The translations under genes were made by a program, and so were the position numbers. A stretch of 64,000 nucleotides of DNA from Acanthaster planci (Eukaryota; Echinodermata; Asteroidea; Valvatida; Acanthasteridae), in NCBI RefSeq assembly GCF_001949145.1, contig NW_019091373.1, forward strand, positions 1,675,566 through 1,739,565, given 5' to 3'. Numbering within the stretch: the first letter of the stretch is position 1; each line of letters begins with the position of its first letter. Shown in pieces: positions 52,001 to 64,000 of the stretch. The notes under the pieces were generated by a model. That model was not told the DNA's origin. It worked only from the letters and a program-made list of their open reading frames with translations, and made no database searches.

Positions 52001-55000
52001 TGGATGCAGTGCATGTTAATGTACAGGCACGGTCACCGTGACAGGCACGCAGGCCTGGTACATGTATGCCTCCTCTAGCTCCTGTGCAGTATCCGGCACA
52101 CTCAAATGGCACCCATGGTGATACCACCTTGTGGCACTGTACCCATCTTTGGCCACCATATATTATAGGTACTGGTATTTATGGTGTACCTGTACATGTA
52201 AGTTCTATGTACCGGTACTTTTTGCATGTAATGAATGTACACGTACATGTATGTACATCTGGTTCCAAATAATTTTGAAGTCACAACTGGCTTGCTGCAT
52301 ACAGTTGAGGAGGAATTACAGAAAGCAGTCTTGTTCAGTTCAGGGCACCGTGCATGCTGTGAAGTCTTGTCTGGACTTGGTGAACTTTCAGATGGAATGG
52401 AAGTCAGCAAATGTTAGGTGGAATGACTCAAGACAATATGCTGCCAGGCGTTATCTCAAATATGGAGTGACGTTCTTTTTACTGTCTGCTACAACTCTCT
52501 TTGTTGAAAACACAAAGCCAGACTGAAAGGCTTGGTGTAAGTAAAGTCCAGACTATTCAGTGGACTTTTAAGCTTTTCTCCCCAAATGGAATCAGTGACG
52601 GGTGTCATAGTTTTGTTACGTTCCCAAATGATAAATCTATTTCTTTTGGGGGGGAGATTACTTGTACTTCATCTTGCATTATCTGACAGTTCTTTTGTTA
52701 TTTTACAGTACAATGTGGTGTGTGTAAGCAGTGAGAGATACAATTTCATGGACTTGGTTCCATTATGTTCTCCCATAAGACATGGAATCTGTTCAGTCTA
52801 GACTTGAGTAATACCTTTTTCCCTCTCTCTGGAAACCACAAATTTGTTCTGGTTCACAGTGTCCCATTGACCTACACAGTGCACTGTACTGGTGCCTGCA
52901 CTTGCGGTTACTGATTACCGGTACATTGCTTGAAAGATTGGGAATCCTAGTGTATAGTTTGGCATGAAACCACCCAGGTAGTGCATTTATTCAAGTTCAG
53001 TGGCTGAAGTTGTGAGAGCTGTCTTTACACCTACCAGACAGTCTTGTTGAATAGGCATTTTGAAGAAAAGGAGTTTTTTTTTAATTTAATTGGTGGCTGT
53101 TGATGCTTCCAGGGGAGGGAGGAGGGTCAAGAAGGAGCGACTTGTTTTTTTTGGTAAAAATTAGTGAGGAGAATGTACTTGTAGGTCTCTGTCGGTGGAG
53201 GGATCTGTTGCGTTTCCTTCCCCAAAAGTATACACAAAGCCTCAGAATTCAGTTTTATACCTCTAAAAGGTCATAAAGGTTAAATAAAAACCGTCCAACA
53301 TTTTGGCCCCTCCAAAAAAAAAAATAAGTTTGTGCCCCTAAAGATCTGGTTTTGGATCAGCCCTTGTTATCAGCTGTGTGAAATCTGCTACAAGAACATG
53401 TACATGTAAATGAGACAAATCATATTTCAGTAAATGCCAAGTACACATATGAAGTGCATGTACTGGTAGGCCTAGCTGGTACCCATTCGTGTACCTAAAT
53501 TTAAACATTTGTAGTCAATGTATCGGTACTGCACAATGAAAGATTTGTTATTGCTAAATCACTTAGGCCTACACAACATTGGAGGCATTCCAAGAAGATG
53601 TTATTAAAAGAATGTTACGCACTAAAGAAAGATTTTAGTACAACACTTCTCAGAACTTGTGCCTGGGCACTGCATGGGCAGATAAGGGAAGAGTGTTCAT
53701 ATAATCAGCCCCTTTTAAATTGATGACCTTTCCAAAGAATTCTGGAGCTGAAAACATTTCGCTTCACTTTGAGTATTAAGGGTACTGTCCATGTAGTAAG
53801 TAACTAAGGTTGTTCTAGCTTTAGAAGCTTTCATTCTTTTTGCTCAGTAAATAAATGCATGTACCTGTATCGTGAAAGTTTTCAAACAACAGAAAGTAAA
53901 TGGCTGAGACCACCCAGTGGTGAATCTGAAAATCTTCCCAGTCACCTAAGCCCACAATTTTATGTTTAGCTACTTTGTTTTAAAAGATGTAGTGTAAGTT
54001 GCTTGTTCTAATGCAGTCTCGTATGCATGTACATGGAAGTTTTAAAAGAAGGACTGTGGACTCATGCTTGTGGGATGGACGTACATTGTACATGTACACG
54101 TAATGTAGGCACACATTTTTATTTGGGTCTGTATCGTAGAATTAAGTTATGAAGAGTAGTAGTCCTAGCCGTAAAAATGCTGACGTAATAAAGGTTTTTA
54201 AATGCAGTTGTTATATTAAGCAGTGCATTCAAGTGATGCATGTCAGCATTTTTCCAACTTGGTTTACCTTGCTAACTACCGGTACTGCAAGGGCATGCAA
54301 TGAAATGGGTTGTCGGCTCCATTACGTGTACATGTAGGTTGCGTGGGTTTCCTCCAGACATCACTTAGGGCAAGGGTTCCTCTCCGGGCCACATCTGAAC
54401 CTGACATTTCCTTCCATGTGTCTTTGACAGATACTTGGCAGGATTTTTCAGCACAGTCATTGTACCGCTTGGCCCATTATCATGAGAAAAAGTATGCAGT
54501 AAGCCAAAAATACAGCCCACTCCACGGGAAATGGCCCTTGTAAATCTTTGATATGATTTTTTGTAATCTTTGAGTCCCAAGTTGGACTGGCACGCAATGA
54601 CCCAGTCACCTCTAGGAATTTCTTAGTGTCCAGCAGAGCAGTAATTTCTGGTACTGTACGTCTGCATTGCAAGTTCACCTCATGCGTTAATTAACGGTAA
54701 CTCTAAAAGGCATTTTTTGGAATCCTGCAAAATCTTTCTACGTGGAGGAAACCAGTGGCCCAGTTTCTTTGTACTACATGTAGTACATGTACCTAACGTT
54801 CAAGGGGCTCATGTAAAGTAGAAGTGGTTGGACTTCACATCTTGTAATCTCGGAAAATCCTCCAAAATCTCATGGTAGATGTTGGAATTAAGGATCAAGG
54901 GTAGGGTTGCCGTCATTTTGAGGCTATGGGGAAGATGTTAAACTGTAAGATGGACAATGCCGGACTACATGTCATCAAGGTAAGAGTTCTCAATTGGGCC

Positions 55001-55647
55001 ATTGGGGTGGTCCAGATGATTTTTGTTATCCTGCTTCAGGCTTCTCTCTTTAACTGACCCCAAATCGTCTTCGCAATGGTCTCAGTTAAATTGTTATTAT
55101 GGTAGATCATCAATCATCCATTTTGCTGCCTGGGTCAGTTTCCGGACCCCCCTCCCCCTACAAGTGAACAGTGCTTAAGGATGCCCAAATGACCGAGCTT
55201 GCTGAACGGCCATTGTCAGGACAGTAACAATGGCTCAAGCCCCAGTGCCTGCATGTGCACAGCAATGTATGGGATATAAACATGTACATGTAGTTACATG
55301 TATGGGACTTGTACAGTACTGTACATTGGGGAGGCATTAATATGGGAATGAAAGAAATGCTAATCTGTTGCATCAACAGACAGCAATTAGTACAATGTTC
55401 AACTACCAGACACTAGGTGTTGAGGCAGTAATGTGTGGAATGTGAATGTGACAATGACAAGGTACTTAATGCAGGACAGGGTTGATGTTAAGCATTTCAA
55501 GAACACTCAGTGTCAACAAATGACTTCAACAAGTCTATTTCAGTCTGAAAATTGATTTAATGTTAGTCATGTACATATGTAGTAAACTTCATGTGGTATT
55601 TGGACGTGTACGGTATGTACTTGTACATGTACATGTCGTGTGTATCT

Positions 55648-55875
55648 GGGGCCAATTTCATAGAGGTGCTTAAGCACAAAATCTGCTTTAGTGCGGAGAA
55701 AACCTTGCTTCAAAAAATAAAGTTTACCAGCTCAAACTCTATGTGATTGTCATGCTAACCAAAAGAGAGCTAAATACCATTCCAAAACAATATACATCAC
55801 ATGGAGTTTTGGCTGGTTACCTTGTTTATCAAGCAAGGTTTTCTTGTGCTTAAGCGGCTCCATGAAATTGGACCC
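55648..55875. mobile_element. Inverted-repeat element with CCAATTTCATAGAG end
   Basis: The left end GGGCCAATTTCATAGAGGTG continues to GCTTAAGCAC. The right end reversed reads GGGTCCAATTTCATGGAGCC and then GCTTAAGCAC. Both then contain AAAACCTTGCTT. The element is about 230 bp, non-coding, and probably a DNA-transposon MITE. Confidence 0.82.
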
Positions 55876-56821
55876 TCCAGACTGGTTTTCCTGAATGTGA
55901 TTGCATAGGATGACAGTACAATATACATGTATGCCGATGGTACCGGTATATGGTATGTAGTTGAACATACATGTTTATCAGCATGCCATACATGTATAGA
56001 GTACCGAAGTGTGACGTCACTGTGAACCAGTAAGCGCAGTGCAAACGAATGGAGTACGCGCGCGTGTTGGTTCGCGCACTGGTTGTTGCGCTAATGCCTT
56101 TTACACTCTAATTGTGCGCGTGACGTATTCACTTCGGTACTCTATACATTCTGTCGATAGGCCAATTTTCTTCATGATCTTACTAGATGTACATGTACTG
56201 GTACTCTGGTACATGTGATGGGCATTCATTGTACATGTACACATGTATGTGAATACATGTACAATGTATATTAAAAGAGGGCTACTCTAACTCTTTTCAC
56301 ACAACACCAAAAAAAGTCACCAGGTGTGGGAACTTTTCTCATGCTTGAGAAATCTTACAAAAGTGCCATCGTGTGAAAGGACACCAATTTTTAGAGTGAC
56401 TAGCATTCCTGGTGAATCCTAGAGACATTTTTTTAGGAGATCTGGATGCCTGACAAAACAATCGTGTGAAGGGATGTTCAGGTTCCAATCTATTGTGCAA
56501 TGTTTGGTGCAATAACTGGCATGGTGCATACCGTACGTGTGGAGATCATGGCACGGAATACTGATTACTGTTACATTTACAGCACATTCATGATCGAATT
56601 GATCCCTCTGTTGCTGGTTAACTTACATGGGACTGTTGTGCACTTGTCAGCCAAATATTAAACATCCAGCTTTGTCATGTTCATCTCCGTGCCAAGTTTC
56701 ATCACAGATCACTTTGCCTGCTTTTAGGCCCACAGTGTTCAATTTAAAGAAATTTCCAATTTACAATACATGTACTGTACATGTACATGTACATGTAGAT
56801 GGCAATATATGACTTATTTTG

Positions 56822-56960
56822 GCAGGGTTCCCGCGGCCTGGTAAAGTGAAAAAAAAGTGAAAAGTCATGGAAATTTGTTTTCATTTTCCAGACCCGGAAA
56901 AGTGATGGAACTGTTTAAAGATGATTAAAGTCATGAAAAAGTCATGGAATTTTTCAAACA
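56822..56960. repeat. Dispersed AAAGTCATGGAA-type repeat
   Basis: The sequence GCAGGGTTCCCGCGGCCTGG is followed by several AAAGTCATGGAAtt-like words. I recall similar sequences as a widespread low-complexity repeat in animal genomes. No inverted ends were seen. Confidence 0.4.
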
Positions 56961-59900
56961 CTGTGTGTAATTTCTGTTATCAGAAATAAATGCATAAAAT
57001 GCGTGATTTTTATTTGTAACTTTGAAAGTCTGAAAAGACCAAGATATTGCTTTATTAGGGCATGGATTTTTCATGCGTATACCAGCAATCCATTAAATTA
57101 ACAATGCCATCTTAAGGAAGGTCAGTGTTTCATGTATATTTACTGCTCCATGCTTGTTTCATGTGGAAGGAAACGCAAAAGCGACCTGCGTGTGATCATA
57201 AGGTTAATAATTTCTACTCCAAAATTTTGTCTCAAGGCTGACAATTTTGTTTTTTATGGCTTGGTGTGGAAAGGGTTTTTATGACCAATCTGGTATTCCA
57301 GGTACATGTAGTTTTACTGGATGTATTGGTCTGCACTCTGCACAATGACACCTGGACTGTACATGTACTTGTCGCTGAAGTTTTCCTGAGCAGGAATTCT
57401 TACATGTACCTGTACTTGTACTGCCTATGTAGCGCTACTTGCATGTACCCGTAATGTGCAACTCTTTAAAGGTGACTCACTGTTTTTGAGAAAAAATTCT
57501 CACTGACAGACTCTTTGTGGCTCTGCACAAGTCTCACTAGTCAACCACTTACGTGTAGAGTGATTTTTACTTCCATATCTTTGAAAATTCATCAGCACTT
57601 GTTGATGGATATTAATTTTCTTTGCTGCTTACATTAAATGCAGTGGTTCTTGTTAAAAAATACATGTACCTGTATGTATGTACATGTAGGCTACAAGTTA
57701 CAGATGTATACGTACCTGGTACATGTATACATGTACATTGAACCTTGCTTCATCTTGTCCACACCTAGCTTTGTGGACCTGCAGTCAGAGCTCAATTTTA
57801 TCGCCAAAATTTCTCTCCAGACTTTGGCTGGAAAGCAAGTCTGCATCGGCTGGGTAGAGTACCGTACTTGGTGGCTGCTGGGGATGGGCGGGACCCTCGG
57901 TCACTTCCTGTGCATTTTACCCACACAGACGGACAAAGCGAACATAAAAACTTGATGGTTTAGGATTTGGTCTTAAGTCGCACAAATCAGATACAGTGGG
58001 CAGGTTCTGTTCACCCAGTGTCCTATCATGTTTTGTTACTAAAGGTTCCATTTCCGTTTCATGATCCACAGTGAACCTGGGCAGGCAGAACAAGCCCTTG
58101 AGGGTGTGACTGACATTTTCAAAGTAGTTCAGAAATTATGTTGGTCAGTTTTGCTGGTTCCCGCTTACAGTACATTTTCTGAAAGTGGAAATCACAAAAT
58201 CTGCACATTAAAAAAAAGAGCTACATTTAGCAATAATGCCAACCTATTGCAAAGTATTGCTCAAAGAACCCAAAATACCAATTAGGAAATGATTTCAAAA
58301 ACCAATTTTGTATCTTTCATACACAGAGATCAAAAGAGGGTTGAATTAAATGTCGAAAATGAACACACAATAATTGCTTAACTGAAAAGGTGTTTTTCTC
58401 GAAAAGGTTGATATTTCATATTCATTGGTTCATCAGATATGCAACATTTGGTATGATCCTTCAGCTATTTCCAAAGTTCAGAAAACATGTTGCTGGAATC
58501 ATCGGGCGTCCCCCATAGTCCTGTATCTTGGAGGGCTGCCAGTCCCCTTGCTGACATGGAGGGAATGGATACAGTGGACTAATTTATGGGTTATAATTTT
58601 CCCTGGAGTCCACCATCCTTTCCTGGATTGACTCACTTTCGTAAGAGGAAGGATCCTCTTGAGTTTGTAGGGAGTGCATCAGCCTTTACTCTCAATATGG
58701 ACATCAGTCATCGCCTCCATGGGTTTGAATGAATTGTCCCTGGTGAGGTCTGGTTTGGAGTCTAGCTATTTAAAGATTGATGATAGTGCCTATCCCTGGG
58801 AGAGATGCTGTCTGCAGGCTACTGTACCCTACGGGTACCTCAACATTAATTGGGGACTGCTGCATACATGTAATTTGCTTGTGCCTGCTGCATATTCAAG
58901 TCATTTAAGCCATCACCTAACTGAGTAGGGATGTGTATTCATAAATTTTGTTGAGTTGAGGCGAATGCTGGTACACGTACATGTATCTTACAAGCATTAT
59001 CCACATCTACCAGTACAGTACATGTACCTGTTTATGGTTGGTACCAGTACAGGGCGGTCCTCTGCATGTACCAGAATAATTAAACACTAACCCCTCACTT
59101 CACTGAAATACATGTACAATTACCAGTACTTCATCACCTTAGCACCAAATGGCTTTCGTAATACCCCACCTTGAACTTTGCAGCTCTTTTTAGAGGGGAA
59201 GGAGTTGATTTATGTTCAAAGTAGTCTTAGTTGTCCTCTGGAGAGATTGCTTTGAAGACCAAGGTGGAAGGCTACCCGCTATATGGCTGCATGCATTCAA
59301 GAAAGTACATGTACACAATGTACCGGGAACGCGTACGTGTAACAGTAACTTACATGCACATGTACTGTATTTATTACGTATACCTGTTTTTCCTTTCCTT
59401 GTTAAAAAAAGACCTTCTTCACACTGGATACAGGAAAGGGTGACTGCAAGACTGCATGTGTCACACCAGTACATGTAATTTGTGTTGCAGTGTTAATAGG
59501 CCTATACATGTGGTTAAAACATTGTACGTGTACATGTATGGTACATGTACACTGTGATATGCACAAAATACATGTACATGTACAAGTACATACTAGTATG
59601 TACATGTATGATAGTCATCAGCTCATGAAACCATAGGGTAAGGAAAGTGGTTTCGGGTTCCACCCCATCATTGACTTGTCAAGAGACCAGTGATCTACAT
59701 CAGATGCAGAGCAGTCCCTGACCCCAAGTGGTTTGGCAAGTGCCCCATTTGGAAGTACCAGGTATGGCCCTTTAATTGGTCATTTTTCATCCCATTGAAA
59801 ATAGATTATCTGCTCTCTGATTTCAGAAGGCCTCTCAATAAAACCTGTTGAATTCCCCTGAATTATTCTGGTTGTCTGGTACTCATACCCTTTGCCGAAA

Positions 59901-62751
59901 TTCCCCCTGGATTCTTTGTTTAAAGGATTGCAGTCGCCTGGTGGGATTAAGTGGTCTCCCTGAGTGCCAAGCAGAGAGCTCATATTTAGTTTATGCCGCA
60001 TCAAGTAAACCAGGGGGACTTGGGATATTGAGTTACTGAGAAAAAAACCCAGGCATCAGAATTCTGCCTGGCCACGCAGGCCCATTGGAAGTGGCTAGAA
60101 AGATCACAATAAATGTTTGACTAATGGGCATTTGGTAAATTTTTACAGCCCACAGTACCCATGCTGATTCCATCACTGAGAAAAGAACATGGAATGCAGT
60201 TGTCATTCTTTGTTGGGACCTTTCTGGGGGATTTCTTGATACCCCGGTAGTCTAGTTCAATTCAGATTTGTTTGGAAAGTTCCATAGGGGAAAGTTCATG
60301 GAAAACAGAAATGGAGTTAACTCAATTTAGTATCTAGAAAAAAATTACTGTAGATGCATTTGGAAAGTACTTGGAAATTTTTTTGTTCAGTGTAATATGT
60401 ACATGTATTGTGCATGAATACAAGTACATGTAAAACATTCAAATGCAGAGCTTCATTTACACGTAAGGTATGCTGTGTGATACCCATGAAATTTATTGAA
60501 AGATTTTGACATGTTGGTGCTTTTTTCTCCCTGCAAGCAAATCTTAGTGTTTGGGGCAGTTTTCCCTGCCATACATGTACATGTATGTACATGTACCAAA
60601 TCCAGCAAGAGTGCATGCGACTTGCAATGCACCTCAGAGGGTTAGAGTGATATGTACTACAATGTGGTACATGTACTACAATGTAGATTTGTAGTCCTTG
60701 TGGTGACTTGATTCATTTTCTTCCTTAACTTAAGTTTGAGCAACTTCCAAAATGTTGGCATTGGCACAGAGATACATGTATGCCACAGAAGCTTTTACTC
60801 TAAAAACAGAAACAAGGTCCACTCACTGACCACCAGGTGATTGGAAACATAATCTGGGGGTTGCCAGGGGCGACAGACCTCCTGGCGGGCCTACCTGGAC
60901 AGGTGCTTGGAGCTCTGCGGTGGAAGTATGTCACATGATCGGAACAAAAGAACCGACGCAGTCTCCACCAACCTTCTCTCCTGGTTATGGTTCGGTGCTT
61001 GAACAAACCCAATCACAGCATGCTGCTCTAGCTCTGATAGAGGGAACTGGATCTTGAAAAATCCAATTACAGATTGGTGTCAAATGCCCTTTTTTCTGGG
61101 GCAAGGTACGTGTAATTTGTAATAAAAATGACTTTTCGACCAAGTAGGGAACTGGGTGTCCAGAAATTGAGATTTTGCCAGTGTGTGGCAGTGCCAGTGA
61201 AGTCGTAAGATAATCTTGGTGAATTGCTTCTGCCAGTTCATTATATTTGGGAAGAACTCAGAAAGAGATTTGGTCGACAATCTGTGAAATCTCGTCACAA
61301 CTATCAAGGGCTGAAGTAGTAGATTTTATAACCGACAAAATGCTTTGGTTAAAGCTGTACTGGTAAATCTCTCAGTTACATTGTAACTTTGTTGTCAACT
61401 GTACATGCAAGTTGAACCTATGGAATGTAAGTTACATGTACAAGTACTGGGGTACAATTTTGCGGACCTTACAAATTCAGTGACAGATAAGGAATTAGGA
61501 ACTAAGGGGTTCCAACATTTGTGAGAGGAGGCACACTAAATGAAAGCAAACCTGAACATAAAAATAGGGCATATTTTAGCGACCATTTCTGTTTGTAACC
61601 AATAATGTTGACAAAAGAAACAAGTCCAAAGGAAAGATATTGTAGGCCCTATAAATTGAAAATAGGGGAGTTGGCTTGCCAATATCCCTCACCCTCCTCC
61701 GACCCACTACTGATAACTGATTGACCATGTTCACCAACTTCACTGTATACTGCACATGTACACAGGCAGGGCCTACTCTATGCATGTTCACACTCATCTG
61801 CAACAAACAATGAAAGAATATGCCTGTGTTGACACCTCAAATTGATTTTGAATTCCATTTCAGCTGATTCCATTTGAAACGGCTGCACTCAGACACCTAG
61901 ACTTATCTTCCAGACTCCCAGCTGACAATGAAAAGTATTAATCAATGAAAGGCATCAATCGGTCTGCCTGTAAATGTTGGTTTACTTAAATAATCTTGAA
62001 ATGTGTAGGGAAACATTCTCGGTGTCATTGAACCGAAGCCATTCACCAGGCCATTAACAGCTCCTCAAAGGCCTAAGCAATCAAAACACCCAAGTCCCTC
62101 TGTGTCAGGAGAAGAGGCAAAGAAAAGGAAAGAACTTCGAAAAAAAAAATCAATCCAAATCACGATGAAACTTTAATGAGATTGATCGGGCTCTACGCGA
62201 TCGTCAACAGTCATTGTGATCGGCTGGTCGCCAGTGAAGGATCAAGCACGTGGATGTTGTGCTCCTCCCCTCACTGTGGCTGGCGACCGCGGTGTGGCTC
62301 AGACAGAAAAATCGCCCGTCGGGACCAGCAGTCTCACTGTATCGATTCTCTCTCCCTGGTTTTTACCCTGCACAACAAAGGAAAACAATTATTGACTGAA
62401 GAGTGATTAGGGATAAGTTTAAACCTTTGGCATGTTAAGCCTTCTTACATATTGTGCAAGTTCCATCATTATGGCGGACAGTGGGAGGATTTTTTTTTCG
62501 GTGGTGAGAGAGCCCAGTTGAGTATTTCTACATATAGACAGATATTTGGAATGTTATTTTCATCTATGAGAGCTTTGACAAGTTGTTTAGTTTATATCAC
62601 ACTAGTTTCATTGCCCAAGTTAACCGGTGAAACAGGCTTAAAATGTCATTTTCATGGTATGCAGGGCCGATGTGGTTATTTTTCAAAGGTTCCATTGGTA
62701 TGTGTACGGTATGTCTTCCATGCAAAAGGTAAATGGGTCCTTCTATGAATC

Positions 62752-62942
62752 AGGGGTCCAACTTTTTTCGTGTCCCTGTTACATCTGATATGTGATTTTG
62801 TAAGATGAATGAAATAATGCAAATTATCTGACAAACAAACAGAAATAGTTTGCAATCAATTCCAGTGAGATTCCCTTTGTACAATTACTCAGGTCAGGTG
62901 TACCAGTAACAGGGACACAAAAATGTCATATATTTGGACCCC
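62752..62942. mobile_element. Short MITE with GTGTCCCTGTTAC inverted arms
   Basis: Left AGGGGTCCAA and then CGTGTCCCTGTTAC; right, reversed, CGGGGTCCAA and then TGTGTCCCTGTTAC. About 190 bp, non-coding. Confidence 0.75.
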
Positions 62943-64000
62943 GAATTTGTAGAATGACCCAAATGCTCAATAAGTGTAAATTCAGTAGCAGTCTCAAGGT
63001 GTACCGCTAATTTGGTAAAGTTGTATCTCAATAGGCTTTTCATTACTCTATGGTTAGGCAGTTGTGTTTTGGGCAAATTATCTCCTTTTCAAATGTATGC
63101 AGAGCAACTTGACAAAATTAGATGTTGACATTGATGAATCTATCATGCAGGCCTAAGCACATTTATGCATGATTGCTTTTTATGTTGACAGTGACTCTGG
63201 AAACCTGACTTGAACTTCTGATGTTCCCCCGCTCTGTGTCATAAAATATGACACATGCTAACTCACTCAGACAGCTGTAATAAATCAAGACAGCTGGGCC
63301 ACAATGGAGCCCCAAATTCTGATATCTTTGCAGCATGGCCAGCTAGAGAGAAGCCTCAGTGACAGACATGACAATTCAGTGTGTAAATGTCAAACCAAAA
63401 TGTCAGGCATCGGGAGAGGCGGCAACCATAACACCGACTGCTGGCTCGAGTTCAAGCCTGCAGTTTATGGTTACACCAGAAATGCCTTTTATAGCCAGCT
63501 TGTTCACAGTGTTGACAGTTTCGTTTACCTGCATGACTCTGCTCTGGTTGTTGGCTGTATCCTAGAAACACACAATGTTGGAGGGTGGTGCAAACTTTTA
63601 AGTTGGTTTCTTCATATAAAATGTACAATGGAAGTGGACAGTAGCTTGTTGATTACGGATGAGTAACACAGTATTCAGATGGGAGTGCTGAAGTGTAAAA
63701 GTATACATCGTACCGGCAGAGAGTTTGAAAAGGATAAGATTAATGTCAGTTAGGGGAAATTGCATTCATGGTGCAAACAACATTCTCTTGCATTTACCAC
63801 AGATACATGTGCATGTACATCATGGAGACTGTATGTGCCATGTATAGATTGATGCATTTCCTGCCTTTGTAGGAATTGTGGTGGAGGGGATTCCCATGAG
63901 GGAATTGTGCTTTTTTTTTATTTCAAATTCGAATGGCCATTCTCTTTCAACAGATGTGAGAAGCATTAGGTTGTGTTGCCTGTAATTTTTAGCAAATTTA

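Larger units (their letters stand above)
42220..60680. repeat. Dense dispersed TGTACATGTACA / TACCGGTA palindromic motifs
   Basis: Short runs of the self-complementary hexamer repeat TACATG occur every few hundred bases. Examples are 45473-45513, 48548-48580, 49695-49740, 52195-52260, 56185-56275, 57661-57740 and 59520-59610. Single TACCGGTA-like palindromes are mixed among them. They are nearly absent from the first 36 kb of the window. Confidence 0.8.
46027..64000. other. Probable CRIM1-like intron 2 (to window end)
   Basis: After the donor at 46027 I found no Cys-rich exon in phase 1, nor exons of another gene on either strand. The many short open frames are unsupported. The stretch contains TACATG clusters and the inverted-repeat elements at 55648-55875 and 62752-62942. 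Confidence 0.55.

Noticed and set aside
60800-61012. Basic, Trp/Pro-rich minus-strand frame in a GC-richer patch
   Set aside because: I recognise no motif, and codon pattern does not favour either strand.
63304-63666. 120-codon plus frame and an overlapping hydrophobic frame, plus a minus frame with a short HYR-like word (DTANNQS)
   Set aside because: The HYR-like word is seven residues with no other HYR landmark around it, and none of the frames has supported exon borders.

Overview
This window is animal nuclear DNA. Coding exons are short and split by introns with GT-AG borders, introns are rich in small inverted-repeat elements and satellites, and there is no operon structure. The gene content (hyalin-repeat modules, CRIM1-like, SLC46-like, MAP10-like and mitochondrial uL4 genes) and the abundant TACATG-type repeats suggest a marine invertebrate deuterostome, most likely an echinoderm. 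A hemichordate or amphioxus is not excluded. I assembled exons by eye from splice signals, reading phase and family motifs; no search was run.

Layout. (1) 36-10426, minus strand: a 13- or 14-exon gene for a type I membrane protein with signal peptide, three HYR modules, a PAN/apple-like module, two more HYR modules, a SEA-like domain, an EGF-like domain, one transmembrane helix and a short tail. The fifth HYR exon has an in-frame TAA. Intron 2 holds about 1.6 kb of a 20-bp minisatellite. (2) 13043-17562, minus: a complete three-exon MAP10-like gene (993 aa). (3) 17964-26374, plus: a complete nine-exon gene for mitochondrial ribosomal protein uL4m (MRPL4, 324 aa). It is divergent from MAP10, with 401 bp between the two start codons. 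(4) About 31126/31989-35690, minus: an SLC46/proton-coupled-folate-transporter-like MFS carrier; five exons are clear and the 3' end is unresolved. (5) From about 39.7 kb to the right edge, plus: the first two coding exons of a CRIM1-like gene (signal peptide and IGFBP-like N-terminus). The last 18 kb of the window appears to be its second intron.

The genes are not functionally linked. MAP10 (microtubules and cytokinesis) and MRPL4 (mitochondrial translation) probably share a bidirectional promoter. Between and inside genes lie several non-autonomous DNA-transposon remnants: mariner-like, piggyBac-like TTAA, a GGGTGTCAAT-ended family in three copies, and a 0.4-kb fold-back element. Palindromic TGTACATGTACA and TACCGGTA motifs become very dense to the right of about 42 kb.

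The best lead is the first gene. Its module order is unfamiliar to me, and the stop lies in an exon that is phase-symmetric. Inclusion would give a secreted ectodomain and skipping would give a membrane protein, unless the stop is an assembly error or a null allele.
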